Shown here: positions 6,964 through 15,097 of the stretch, in pieces | How the letters are laid out: every line of letters starts with the position of its first letter | Position numbering within the stretch: position 1 is the stretch's first letter | Assembly: GCF_015062985.1 (NCBI RefSeq) | Contig: NZ_SUTI01000016.1 | Span: forward strand, 9,705-41,166 | DNA: 31,462 nt | Origin: Methanobrevibacter sp. | GTDB taxonomy: Archaea; Methanobacteriota; Methanobacteria; Methanobacteriales; Methanobacteriaceae | Reading direction: 5' to 3' | Made by a program: the position numbers and the translations under genes | The notes under the pieces: model-generated | The model's input: only the letters and a program-made list of their open reading frames with translations | Databases searched by the model: none | What the model was told of the DNA's origin: nothing

Positions 6964-8418
6964 ATGAGTGAACAAGCACAATGGGATTCATCCATTGCAT
7001 TTATCTTTGCTATGATTGGGGCCGCTGTTGGTCTGGGTAACATTTGGCGTTTCAGCTATGTGTTGTATTCAAATGGTGGGGGATCATTTTTCATTCCGTA
7101 CTTTATAGCAATAGCTATTATGGGAATCCCTTTTTTAATATTGGAATATGGTGTGGGATTCTCATTTAAAGAGTCCTTTTCAAATATTATGCGAAAAATC
7201 AGGCCGGAGTTTGAGATAATCGCTTGGATTCTGGTTTTATTTGTATTTATTGTTACAATTTATTACATGGTTATCCTGAGTTGGGATTTGGTATACCTGT
7301 TAAGTAGTTTCACTTTCAATTGGGGAACAGATACCGCCGCTTACTTTGTAAACAATGTGGGTGGAAGTTCAAACTTATCCAATGCAAGCTTCCTTTTAAT
7401 CCCGACAACAGTTGGTGTTGTATTGTTATGGGTTGTCCTATGGTTCATTGCTCATAAGAATGTGGATAAGGGTATCGGTAAAGTTTCAAAAATTCTTATT
7501 CCTGCCCTGTTTGTCATAATGGCAATAATTATCGTTTATGCATTGACATTACCTGGTGCAAGCATTGGAATTAACACGCTTCTAACTCCTGATTGGGGCA
7601 AGCTTTGGGATGTAAACATTTGGCTTGCGGCATTTGCACAAATCATTTTCTCATTAAGTATGGGTCAGGCCATTGCACTTACATATGCAAGCTACCTGCC
7701 TGAAAACTCAAAATTAATCGACAATGTCTTAATCGTTGTTGCATCAAACTCCGCTTTCGAGATATGTACAGCATTTGGTGTGTTCTCAATTCTTGGTTTC
7801 ATGTCCCTTACGAATGGAGTGCCGATGATACAATTGATTACTGAGGGTACAGGATTGGTATTTATTGTTTTCCCTATGATCTTTAACATTATGGGTCCTA
7901 TAGGACGCATATTAGCTCCAATGTTGTTTTTAGCAATTCTATTTGCGGGCGTCACTTCAGCATTAGGATTTTTCGAACCGATGTTAAATTCAACTTCCGC
8001 CAAATTAGGATGGTCAAGAAGGAAAACAGCAACAATTTTATCAATCGTAGGTTGTATTTTTTCAGTGATATTGACAACAGGAATCAGCAGTTACCTTGTC
8101 GGAATCATCGATGCATTTGTTAATGAATTCGGAATATTGCTCTTGATAGGCATCCAATGTATTATATTTGCATGGTTCTATGGCGTGGAACACTTTTTGC
8201 CTGCATTAAATGAACACTCAACATTTAAGGTCGGTAAAACATGGAAATTTGTAATTAAATACCTATTGCCGACTGTTTTGATTATCATGTGGGCAATCGG
8301 AATTTTCCAATTATTCTCAAATACAGACACCTTTGAGATAATTGTTGATGTGGTGATAATCGTAGCGGTTTTAGTATTTTCTTTAGTTTTAACAAAAATC
8401 GCTCCTCGTGGTGAATAG
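6964..8418 (+). CDS. Neurotransmitter:sodium symporter (NSS/SNF family) transporter
   Basis: Sodium-coupled amino-acid or amine importer in the plasma membrane. The 484-aa product (start MSEQAQWDSSIAF) has the family signature in TM1 (AAVGLGNIWRFSYVLYSNGGGSF-like, about residues 20-45) with the unwound Gly-Leu-Gly-Asn-Ile-Trp-Arg segment, GIPFLILEYGVG in TM2, and about 11-12 hydrophobic segments in all, as in prokaryotic LeuT/MhsT relatives. Substrate cannot be read from the sequence. An upstream in-frame ATG at 6943 lies inside the TATA region and is rejected. The gene is single, with a stem-loop terminator overlapping its stop. Confidence 0.93.
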   Translation: MSEQAQWDSSIAFIFAMIGAAVGLGNIWRFSYVLYSNGGGSFFIPYFIAIAIMGIPFLILEYGVGFSFKESFSNIMRKIRPEFEIIAWILVLFVFIVTIYYMVILSWDLVYLLSSFTFNWGTDTAAYFVNNVGGSSNLSNASFLLIPTTVGVVLLWVVLWFIAHKNVDKGIGKVSKILIPALFVIMAIIIVYALTLPGASIGINTLLTPDWGKLWDVNIWLAAFAQIIFSLSMGQAIALTYASYLPENSKLIDNVLIVVASNSAFEICTAFGVFSILGFMSLTNGVPMIQLITEGTGLVFIVFPMIFNIMGPIGRILAPMLFLAILFAGVTSALGFFEPMLNSTSAKLGWSRRKTATILSIVGCIFSVILTTGISSYLVGIIDAFVNEFGILLLIGIQCIIFAWFYGVEHFLPALNEHSTFKVGKTWKFVIKYLLPTVLIIMWAIGIFQLFSNTDTFEIIVDVVIIVAVLVFSLVLTKIAPRGE

Positions 8419-8440
8419 ATTTCATCACGACCTTTTTTTT
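8407..8440 (+). terminator. Hairpin plus T-run terminator overlapping the NSS stop codon
   Basis: Arms CGTGGTGAA (8407-8415) and TTCATCACG (8421-8429) pair over 9 bp with one G-U; the loop holds the TAG stop codon. CC and then eight T residues follow. It looks like a bacterial-type intrinsic terminator. Confidence 0.75.
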
Positions 8441-8555
8441 ATTTTTTGCTATTGATTTTCTTCTTTAATAATTGATATTTGCTTTTATTTAATTGATTCA
8501 GATAAACAAAATAAGTATAATATTAAAGCTTTCTTTTAAAAATTTGATTGGGTTT

Positions 8556-8599
8556 AAAAAAAAATAATATCATTGAGTGGTTGACATACATCACTCAAT
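8556..8599 (-). terminator. Hairpin plus T-run terminator for the minus-strand TM2-like gene
   Basis: On the minus strand, directly after the TAG at 8602-8604, 8-bp arms ATTGAGTG and CACTCAAT enclose a 12-nt loop. They are followed by GATATTA and nine T residues (plus-strand A run at 8556-8564). Confidence 0.75.
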
Positions 8600-8601
8600 A
8601 A

Positions 8602-8817
8602 CTAATATGTTTTGTATGCATCATAGCCCGCATATATATGGTATAATGTGGAGATGGCACTTCCGGCAATGTTGTTTGCAAAGAAATAAATTAGCAAATG
8701 AATCGCAATCATTCCTAAAAAGAATATCGCTGCCTTTTTCTTATATCCGTTTATTGCCTGACCCAAACCAGGTATTATAAAGGAAAGAATTCCGTTTGTT
8801 AAAGCATTTTCATCCAT
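8602..8817 (-). CDS. Small TM2-like membrane protein
   Basis: A 71-aa protein with the motif LSFIIPGLGQAINGYKKKAAIFF, a Gly-rich turn between hydrophobic helices as in TM2/DUF5683-type proteins, followed by a second helix (GMIAIHLLIYFFA) and a Tyr-rich tail. AAGGTGAT ends three bases before the ATG and overlaps the stop region of the upstream CPBP gene (9 bp between them), so the two form an operon. Function unknown; the link to the CPBP protease is by position only. Confidence 0.75.
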   Translation of the reverse strand: MDENALTNGILSFIIPGLGQAINGYKKKAAIFFLGMIAIHLLIYFFANNIAGSAISTLYHIYAGYDAYKTY

Positions 8818-8826
8818 TTCATCACC

Positions 8827-9525
8827 TTAAAATCCAAGTAGCATTGCCATAAATATGACTCCATCAGTTAAAAGATGGCTGAGGTATGGAACAAATAGAT
8901 TTTTAGTTTTCAGATACCCGTAAACTTCAAATAGAGATCCAAATCCCTGGATTAAAATAACTGAAATCAGCGGTGTTGAACCAGGGGTGTAGTGGAGCAA
9001 TCCAAATGAAATTAAGACAATGATTGTTGATAGTGCTATTGATAACTTACGGTTGTTGCTGTATTTATAAAACAGTCTCATCAAGAACATGAGCGGTATG
9101 AACTTAACCAATTCTTCGCCCATCATTGAATAAATTAAGGAAACTGTCATTTCTGCTGTAACGCCCATTGCTTCCGGATTTATTTCACCTGCTTGAGTAA
9201 TTGCAGAGAGGATGGCATCTATAGCAATTGCATAAATGATATATCCTATGAAAAGCAGTAGTGCAAGTTTGATTTCACTTCTGCTAGGATTACGGAATAT
9301 CAGATAAAAGTCCCAATTGGAATAGTATAACAGCGGAATTAGCATTGTCAAACAAAAGACTAAACTGCCTATATACTCTGAACCCAATCCAATTACTCCA
9401 TATAATATGAAAGCAATAGGAATGCTTGCAAGCAATACAATCCAGGCCATTTTTGACAATTTCGGATTTTGCTTATAGAATGGAAAATCCCTGTCTGTAT
9501 CTTCAAAATTAAAAAATTCGCTCAT
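8827..9525 (-). CDS. CPBP-family (Abi/CAAX-like) intramembrane metalloprotease
   Basis: From the ATG at 9525 (preceded by GTGAT) the product is 232 aa; the frame is open to 9558 but lacks a binding site there. It has about 6-7 membrane segments and the three CPBP catalytic motifs: EE at residues 137-138 (GEELVKFIP), FGLLH at 174-178, and SHLLTD with His217. These coordinate a zinc for cleavage within the membrane. In place of the usual EExxxR the motif here reads EELVK, a variant. Archaeal members have been linked to protein maturation, immunity or sorting, but no substrate is visible. It is transcribed with the TM2-like gene. Confidence 0.85.
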   Translation of the reverse strand: MSEFFNFEDTDRDFPFYKQNPKLSKMAWIVLLASIPIAFILYGVIGLGSEYIGSLVFCLTMLIPLLYYSNWDFYLIFRNPSRSEIKLALLLFIGYIIYAIAIDAILSAITQAGEINPEAMGVTAEMTVSLIYSMMGEELVKFIPLMFLMRLFYKYSNNRKLSIALSTIIVLISFGLLHYTPGSTPLISVILIQGFGSLFEVYGYLKTKNLFVPYLSHLLTDGVIFMAMLLGF

Positions 9526-9608
9526 ACAAATCACATTTGTATTAATAGTATTTTGCATTCAACAAATAAAAATGTTTGTTAATTTGAATATATATTTGAA
9601 AAATAGTA

Positions 9609-9617
9609 GTATATAAG
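9609..9617 (-). promoter_or_regulatory. TATA box for the CPBP/TM2-like operon
   Basis: Minus-strand CTTATATAC is the best TATA in the 268-bp gap upstream of the CPBP gene. It would give a leader of about 60 nt carrying the GTGAT binding site. It abuts and partly overlaps the outer arm of the hairpin at 9615-9643. Confidence 0.5.
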
Positions 9618-9687
9618 TCTAAAGGCCGAAACCTTTAGAACTTAAACTAAAAAATTTTTTTTAGAATGTAACACGGGAGCGTGTTAC
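9615..9687. repeat. Three consecutive inverted repeats in the CPBP upstream region
   Basis: First: AAGTCTAAAGG (9615-9625) pairs with CCTTTAG-A-ACTT (9632-9643), 11 bp with one bulged A and a CCGAAA loop. Second: CTAAAAAA/TTTTTTAG, an 18-bp AT palindrome at 9647-9664. Third: GTAACACG (9668-9675) pairs with CGTGTTAC (9680-9687), a perfect 8-bp stem with GGAG loop. They sit behind the TATA box of the minus-strand operon and past the end of the next gene, so they may be an operator or a small RNA. The remaining gap to 9793 has no further feature except a T-rich terminator (minus strand) near 9770-9790. Confidence 0.6.
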
Positions 9688-9769
9688 AAATATTATTATG
9701 TTATAATGTATTATTTAAAGTTTAACTTATTTTTACATGCCTAAAATTGTCCTGCATCCATTTTATTTT

Positions 9770-9790
9770 TTTAAAAAAAGAAAAAGAAGT
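9770..9790 (-). terminator. U-rich terminator of the anchored surface-protein gene
   Basis: Minus-strand CTTCTTTTTCTTTTTTTAAA follows the TAG stop at 9794-9796 by a few bases. It is a U-rich archaeal terminator without a strong hairpin. Confidence 0.45.
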
Positions 9791-9793
9791 ACT

Positions 9794-10765
9794 CTAGAAA
9801 TACTGAGTACTGCTGTCCGGATCCAGTCTGACATTCTGTGTACATATCAGATTGCTGGATGAATCGTATAATTCAATGTATGCATTATCAGGGTAATATC
9901 CATAGGCATCGGCACTGTAAACCTCAACATAACCGTTTGAATCCACAGTCAATGGAACCATGTTACCATTGTTTAAATTGGACCCGTCACGTGAGTAGAC
10001 GATTTTTAATATGATGTCTTTGCCCGCGTTTTCACCGCCGATATAGATTTTTGCATATGTCTTGTCGCTAAGTCCGGAACCTGTTTTGAATATTCCTCCA
10101 CCGATGTATAATTCCGCATCGTTGTTGACTTCAGGCTTTGATGTGTCAACGGTTGTCTCTATTTTAGGTTTTGAGACAGGAGTTTCCACTTTTGGCTTGT
10201 CAACAGTGGTCTGAACATCTCTTGTATTTTTAATCACAGTCTGAACAGGAGTTTCAGGAGTTTTTGCACCGGGTGTTGTTATTCCTTTAGTGTTCTTTAT
10301 CACTGTTGAATTAATCATTTCATCTATAACGTTCAAATCCTTACCGGTAAGAATGAGATCTGTGCCATTTTTGGTCAATACAACCTGATAAACTGAGTTG
10401 GCCCCATCATCTGATGAGTATGTTTTTGTATTATTGCCCTGGGCAATCAGTTTCATGGTCTGAGGAACCAGTCTGTCAGTCATGTTTTTATTTATTGTAA
10501 TGCTTTCAATCTCTTTTGAGTAGTTACCGACATTTTTCCAGTAAATCATCCCCCTATCTGATTCGTTGGTAAGGGCATTCTTGATTGTAAAGTTTGAATC
10601 TACAGGTGTCTTTATTTCAAAGTATTTAAAATCAGCATTTTTCAGCGGAACTACATAAGCAGTGGCATTGTCTTGGGCATGGCTATTGGATTGGGTCAGC
10701 ACAATGCCTCCCAAAACAAGAAGCACAACAGCAATTCCCGCAATAATTAGTGTTTTGGAATCCAT
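9794..10765 (-). CDS. Membrane-anchored extracellular protein with Thr/Pro linker
   Basis: The 323-aa product has an N-terminal signal anchor (residues 5-24, TLIIAGIAVVLLVLGGIVLT). Its extracellular region carries several N-glycosylation sequons (NAT, NFT, NES, NMT, NTK-type). A repetitive linker at about residues 160-215 (TPGAKTPETPVQTVIKNTRD, then KPKVETPVSKPKIETTV) is followed by a C-terminal beta-rich domain with AYGYYPDNAYIELYDSS. The layout suits a surface lipoprotein-like or wall-associated protein; no catalytic motif is seen. AGGTGA precedes the ATG. It is divergent from the small winged-helix gene, with which it shares a 120-bp promoter region. No known family was recognised. Confidence 0.8.
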   Translation of the reverse strand: MDSKTLIIAGIAVVLLVLGGIVLTQSNSHAQDNATAYVVPLKNADFKYFEIKTPVDSNFTIKNALTNESDRGMIYWKNVGNYSKEIESITINKNMTDRLVPQTMKLIAQGNNTKTYSSDDGANSVYQVVLTKNGTDLILTGKDLNVIDEMINSTVIKNTKGITTPGAKTPETPVQTVIKNTRDVQTTVDKPKVETPVSKPKIETTVDTSKPEVNNDAELYIGGGIFKTGSGLSDKTYAKIYIGGENAGKDIILKIVYSRDGSNLNNGNMVPLTVDSNGYVEVYSADAYGYYPDNAYIELYDSSSNLICTQNVRLDPDSSTQYF

Positions 10766-10885
10766 TTAATTTCACCTAATCTTATATATGATTTTGTGCT
10801 ATTAATATTTGTAAGGTATTTTTTTTGCAAAAGCAAATTTATAGAAGAAATTATAAATAATAAAATAATATCTATCGGTGATAAT

Positions 10886-11068
10886 ATGGATGATAAGGAA
10901 AAAGTAATTGAAGCATTTAGAAATTCTGAAGACCCTTTAAACGCTAAAAAGGTAAGTGAACTTTCCGGTGTTGAAAAAAAGGAAGTTGACAAGATAATGA
11001 AAGAATTGAAAAAGGACGAAACAATCGTCTCTCCAAAAAGATGTTATTGGACCCTTGCCGAAAAATAA
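10886..11068 (+). CDS. Small winged-helix DNA-binding protein
   Basis: A 60-aa protein read from ATG 10886, preceded by GGTGAT at 10877-10882; the frame opens further upstream but with hydrophobic untranslated-looking sequence. The product, starting MDDKEKVIEAFRNSEDPLN, has the helix-turn-helix pattern AKKVSELSGVEKKEVDKIMKEL and a short wing (IVSPKRCYWTLAEK). It probably is a transcription regulator. Archaeal small winged-helix proteins of this size are common in Methanobacteriales. It lies divergently to the surface-protein gene, so autoregulation or control of that gene is possible but not shown. No regulatory ligand site is seen. Confidence 0.8.
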   Translation: MDDKEKVIEAFRNSEDPLNAKKVSELSGVEKKEVDKIMKELKKDETIVSPKRCYWTLAEK

Positions 11069-11091
11069 TGTCTTTTTTTCTTTTTTTTTAA
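11069..11091 (+). terminator. U-rich terminator after the winged-helix gene
   Basis: Just after the TAA, seven T, C and nine T residues occur. The gap to the convergent GtrA gene is only 31 bp. Confidence 0.55.
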
Positions 11092-11099
11092 ATTAACCC

Positions 11100-11531
11100 T
11101 TAAATGAAATCCTTCCCGTAAAACATCACTCTTCTTGCAATGAAGTTCCAGAACAGTACTATGATTGCAGCTATTATTTTTGAAATCAGATAGTATAGTC
11201 CGATAATGTCTGTAAAGAGGTATAGGAGTATTTCAGTAAATATCAGCCCGATTGTACTGATGAGCAGGAACAGATTGAATTCGAGCACCCTGTTGTTTAT
11301 GCTGTCCTGGTTGAATACCCATTTAGTGCTCATTATATAATTCACCAAAACGGATATTATGAATGACAGGACTCCGGAAATCAAATAGTATATTCCGCAG
11401 ATGTCGCTGAAGAAGTATAAAAAGAAGAAATCAACGACAAATGCTGTGCCTCCAACAAAGATGTACCTGAAGAACTGCAGATAGATATTGTCAGTTGGTT
11501 GTTTAAATAATGTATCAATCAAGCTAATCAT
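11100..11531 (-). CDS. GtrA-family membrane protein
   Basis: A 143-aa protein with four predicted membrane helices and GtrA features, including FFRYIFVGGTAFVVDF near the start (the R-Y-x-h-V-G-G block) and RKVMFYGK-like ending (ARRVMFYGKDF). GtrA proteins are thought to flip lipid-linked sugars across the membrane for surface glycosylation. Its ATG overlaps the end of the glycosyltransferase gene upstream by 8 bp (ATGATTAG), showing tight coupling. It is the last gene of the three-gene minus-strand operon. Confidence 0.88.
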   Translation of the reverse strand: MISLIDTLFKQPTDNIYLQFFRYIFVGGTAFVVDFFFLYFFSDICGIYYLISGVLSFIISVLVNYIMSTKWVFNQDSINNRVLEFNLFLLISTIGLIFTEILLYLFTDIIGLYYLISKIIAAIIVLFWNFIARRVMFYGKDFI

Positions 11532-12459
11532 CTTTGTTCAGTTCATTTAATAAAATAATGTGACGCTCGAGGTTATCTGCATGCTGCTTTTTGAGAACAT
11601 GGAGAATCACTCCTGTAAAAAAGATTATTGTTGCGATAACGACTACGGAGGCAATCACTATTAATGTAGGTATCTTAAAGACATATCCTGTGCTCAAATA
11701 TTTAAGAAGAACCGGCAAAAAGTAGATTCCCGCAATTATCAAAAGGATGAATGCAATAATTGAAAAGAAAAGCAGAGGTCTTTGGTCACGTATCAATGCA
11801 AAAATCATTGATATGACTTTATAGCCATCAGTATAAGTGTTTAATTTTGATTCGCTTCCTTCAACACGGTCCTTGTATTCCACAGGAATTTCCTTTATCT
11901 TGAAATTGTTCATCAATGCAAAGACGGTCATTTCGGTTTCTATCTCAAATTCTCTTGAGGAACATGGGAATGATTTTACAAATTCGTAGCTGAATCCTCT
12001 CATTCCAGTCATAATATCGTTCAATTCGCTTTTAAAGAATACATTTATGAATTTTCGAACAAGTCTGTTTCCGGTATTGTGAAATGGCCTTTTATTTTCT
12101 TCAAAATATGTTGATGAGAGCCTGTCTCCTATTACCATATCTGCTTCGCCATTTAGAATTATCTTTTCAAATTCGATTAGGGGTTCAACAGGGTATGTGT
12201 CGTCTCCATCAACCATGATATAGCAGTCTGCATGGATTTCCTTAAACATTGACCTTACAACGTTTCCTTTGCCCTGCTGAAATTCGTATCTCACAATGGC
12301 TCCGGCGTTTCTTGCAATCTCATCGCTTCCGTCGGTGGAATTGTTGTCATAGACATAAATGTCTGCATGGGGCATCTTTTCCTTAAAGCTTGAAACAACT
12401 TTTTCAATTGTTTTTGCTTCATTATAACAGGGAATCAATATTGCTGTTGTCATAATCAT
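11524..12459 (-). CDS. GT2-family polyprenyl-phosphate glycosyltransferase
   Basis: A 311-aa protein. The N-terminal catalytic domain has the GT2 start AILIPCYNEAKTI, YDNNSTDGS near residue 37-46, and MVDGDDTYP with the DxD-like acidic cluster at residues 84-87, as in dolichyl-phosphate-glucose/mannose synthases. MTGMRGFSYEFV is the acceptor-side motif. Two C-terminal membrane helices (about residues 228-250 and 265-292) anchor it. It most likely loads a sugar onto polyprenyl phosphate for the membrane protein encoded upstream and GtrA downstream. ATG at 12459 overlaps the previous TGA (ATGA); ATG 12453 (MTTAILIP) is an alternative start. Confidence 0.88.
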   Translation of the reverse strand: MIMTTAILIPCYNEAKTIEKVVSSFKEKMPHADIYVYDNNSTDGSDEIARNAGAIVRYEFQQGKGNVVRSMFKEIHADCYIMVDGDDTYPVEPLIEFEKIILNGEADMVIGDRLSSTYFEENKRPFHNTGNRLVRKFINVFFKSELNDIMTGMRGFSYEFVKSFPCSSREFEIETEMTVFALMNNFKIKEIPVEYKDRVEGSESKLNTYTDGYKVISMIFALIRDQRPLLFFSIIAFILLIIAGIYFLPVLLKYLSTGYVFKIPTLIVIASVVVIATIIFFTGVILHVLKKQHADNLERHIILLNELNKDD

Positions 12460-14228
12460 TCATCACGGTTATTTTCTTCCATTTCCAGTTCTCTTAATAC
12501 CTTGGCCCTAATTCTTGCTTCCATTTCTTCAGGAGTTTCATCTTCAGGTATGTCTGCAACTTTTTTAGGGCTAATGTTTTCTTCAGGCGCTTTTTCAGAA
12601 TCATTCTGCTCCCTAGGCACTTCCTTGTGGGTGTAGCTTTCTTCGGATATTTTGCCTGATGTGTCCTTCTTTTTAAGAAGTTCCTTGTAGTTTCCGTTGT
12701 CCAGAGGAGCCTCTTCATGGGTGTAGCTTCCTTCAATATAAAATCTGCTGTCATTTGGAAGGTCTTCATCGTCTGTTATTCTGGTTACAGCAGGAGGATT
12801 TGTGTTTCTATTTGCGATTGCCCAAATCAGGATGATTATCAGTAAGTAAGCTACCAGCAGGTTAGGATATAGGTATCTGTTGTCCTGGATAGGTGTTGAG
12901 AACAGCACGAGGATAATGTTCAATAGATTTGGTATATATGCAACATAGATATCCTTGGATCTGGTAAGGACATGTATTGCAACCATCAGGATTATTGCCA
13001 GATACATATACAGTGCAGGGCTGTCAAACAGGGTATCTGTAATGGTATTGTCTTTAACGTCATATGCAAACTTGTTAAGGACAGCATATTCAGGACTTCC
13101 TGAATGTCTTGCAACCATTCCGTCATATTTTGATGCAGGGGTTACATTGTTTGAGTAGAAGAATCTGTTCGCATTGTTTATGTCTGTCTTGTATACTGTA
13201 CCGACCCAGTTGGCATCCCTTGTAATGTCCCAGACTATTGGTGAGGAACTTGCTATGTATTTTAGGAAGTGTAGAGGATTTGCCAAGGAATATTTGATTG
13301 CCATTGCTATATATGTGGCCTTATTATGCTTGAATACCTGTTCATTCGCCGCTCCCCATATCGGATCCGAATATGTAGGCTGATATTTGGACTTGATTGA
13401 GCTTTCATCTATCAGGTAGTGTATCAGTGTTTTGTCTTCCTTGCTTATGTCAAGATTCATATCATAATTCGCCAGCATATGTGAAACTTTTGTAAATACC
13501 GCATCCTTCTGGTTGTCTTCGACATCGAATGCCACATTCAATGAAGCAATCAGCAATATTAAGACGATTGTCAGTGCAGGCACAAGAATATATAATTTCT
13601 TATCCTTATTGTTTCTGTAAAGGTATATTGCAAGCAGGACAAGCATTATTAGGATAATAATAATACCATTTGGTCTAAGTTGGGCAACAAAAGCCATAAC
13701 TATGGATAATATGATTGCAAAGGCATAGCTCACATTGCATTTTTTTCTTAGCAATTGATAGACCATGAAACATAAGAACATCATGAAATAACTGAATAGG
13801 ATGTCTTTCCAAAGTGTGATTGAGTATATTGCATTGATTGGAATCAAACTGATTGCCAGTGTGATTATGGCCTGTATGATGAATACCTTATCGAAGCCGG
13901 CATCATTGTCCCTGAAGGTTCTGCAGATGATTGTCCACATTGTTGAAAATGTTAGAATCTGAAGAACGCAAATGGACATTGGATTTGGATATATCTTGAT
14001 ACATGCCTTTTCAATCAGCGTATGGAAAAACGGATGCCAATTCGTATACTGCTTTGTAGCTATTTGATGAAGCTGACTATACGAATCAACAGTTAATATT
14101 CCCGGATTATAAACATAAAGGTAAAAAAGAAATATTACAACCGGGATCATGAAGATTATCAAATCCTTCACAAAATTCGACTTTTTAAATGCACCTATCC
14201 TATTTTTATTATCCCCATTAATATTCAT
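12456..14228 (-). CDS. DUF6020-like polytopic membrane protein (putative glycosyltransferase)
   Basis: A 590-aa integral membrane protein with about 11-12 hydrophobic segments in residues 20-480. It has the family pattern TVDSYSQLHQIATKQYTNWH with PFFHTLIEKA following, then INAIYSITLWKDILFSYFM, which resembles DUF6020/GT-C glycosyltransferases that use lipid-linked sugars. A charged cytoplasmic tail (about residues 490-590) contains two variants of SYTH[EK]E[AV]P followed by acidic coiled-coil sequence. No clear SD precedes the ATG, so the transcript may be leaderless. It overlaps the GT2 gene by four bases. Surface-glycan or pseudomurein-linked function is inferred from GT2 and GtrA neighbours; substrate unknown. 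Confidence 0.75.
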   Translation of the reverse strand: MNINGDNKNRIGAFKKSNFVKDLIIFMIPVVIFLFYLYVYNPGILTVDSYSQLHQIATKQYTNWHPFFHTLIEKACIKIYPNPMSICVLQILTFSTMWTIICRTFRDNDAGFDKVFIIQAIITLAISLIPINAIYSITLWKDILFSYFMMFLCFMVYQLLRKKCNVSYAFAIILSIVMAFVAQLRPNGIIIILIMLVLLAIYLYRNNKDKKLYILVPALTIVLILLIASLNVAFDVEDNQKDAVFTKVSHMLANYDMNLDISKEDKTLIHYLIDESSIKSKYQPTYSDPIWGAANEQVFKHNKATYIAMAIKYSLANPLHFLKYIASSSPIVWDITRDANWVGTVYKTDINNANRFFYSNNVTPASKYDGMVARHSGSPEYAVLNKFAYDVKDNTITDTLFDSPALYMYLAIILMVAIHVLTRSKDIYVAYIPNLLNIILVLFSTPIQDNRYLYPNLLVAYLLIIILIWAIANRNTNPPAVTRITDDEDLPNDSRFYIEGSYTHEEAPLDNGNYKELLKKKDTSGKISEESYTHKEVPREQNDSEKAPEENISPKKVADIPEDETPEEMEARIRAKVLRELEMEENNRDE

Positions 14229-14460
14229 GATAATAATTATAGTAATATGTTAAATAAATATGTTCTTAATTTTTGTCAATTTTTTTTGCACATCGGTATT
14301 TTTTCACTTAAAGTTTTTAAACTCAAATCACCTTATTACTTTTTTTGATTTGGCCGAATATTAGGGGAGATTTTTCAAATCCATTTCCAATTTTTCAATT
14401 TCTAGAAAAAATTTTTTTTACTGTAACTATTTAAAAAACCATTAAAATCATTTTTTTCTT

Positions 14461-14680
14461 TTAATTTTTCTCACTTTTTTTAAATTTTACTGTGTCATGT
14501 CTCATTCATCAATCCGGAAACTTTTGATTTTTGAATTTGAATTTTCGATATTTCGTTAATACTTCGGGAGTCGAGGGTGGTGATTTTGAAGGATAAGGGG
14601 TTCACATCGACATTTTGCATAAATGCTCTTTGTCGGCAATTTAAAATGAGGATCATATTTTTCATTTGAAAAATCGTCAT
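14461..14680 (-). pseudogene. Possible frameshifted remnant of a short repeated ORF-like element
   Basis: On the minus strand a 61-codon frame (14680 to 14495) ends in LMNET and a stop. The tandem ATGAATGA at 14502-14509 marks the break: with one ATGA removed the frame would continue for 14 more codons (RHDTVKFKKSEKN-like) to a TAA at 14461. The codons are more GC-rich than the surrounding DNA. From memory, similar short hypothetical ORFs recur in Methanobrevibacter genomes, but this was not checked. A non-coding repeat is equally possible. Confidence 0.3.
14608..14635. repeat. Nested hairpin
   Basis: CGACA (14608-14612) pairs with TGTCG (14631-14635), and inside it GCAT (14617-14620) pairs with ATGC (14623-14626) around AA. 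It lies in the locally GC-richer part of the gene-free stretch. Confidence 0.4.
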
Positions 14681-15097
14681 TTTGGCAACTTTTGGGGGAA
14701 TTTGGAATTCATATTTTAAAATTACTTAAAAATTCGATTGTTCAGCTATTTTTATCAATATTTTAATTATAGAATTGGGCAGAAATTGCCATTTTTGAAA
14801 TTTTCTTTTTTTCACTAAAAAGCTTCAAAAAAGGGATGGTGGAATGTATTAATATATAGCTGATTTCAATATCTTAAAAAAAGGGTAATTGATTAATTGA
14901 TTAGATTATAACGATATATTTGGCGATTATTGTAAGAAATTTAACTCCCAGTAACTTGTATTTTTTCGCACATTTTCGATTTTGAAAAATAATCTTTCAT
15001 ATTTGATGATTTAAAATTTTAATAATCTAAATTGGACTTATTAAAGCATTAAGCATTCTATTCTGTCTTATTTTTAAAAATCATTAATTGCAAGCCT

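Noticed and set aside
14595..14612. GGGGTTCACATCGACA as a tRNA T-arm
   Set aside because: No matching 3' half (CCCC), no anticodon arm and no acceptor stem could be found around it.
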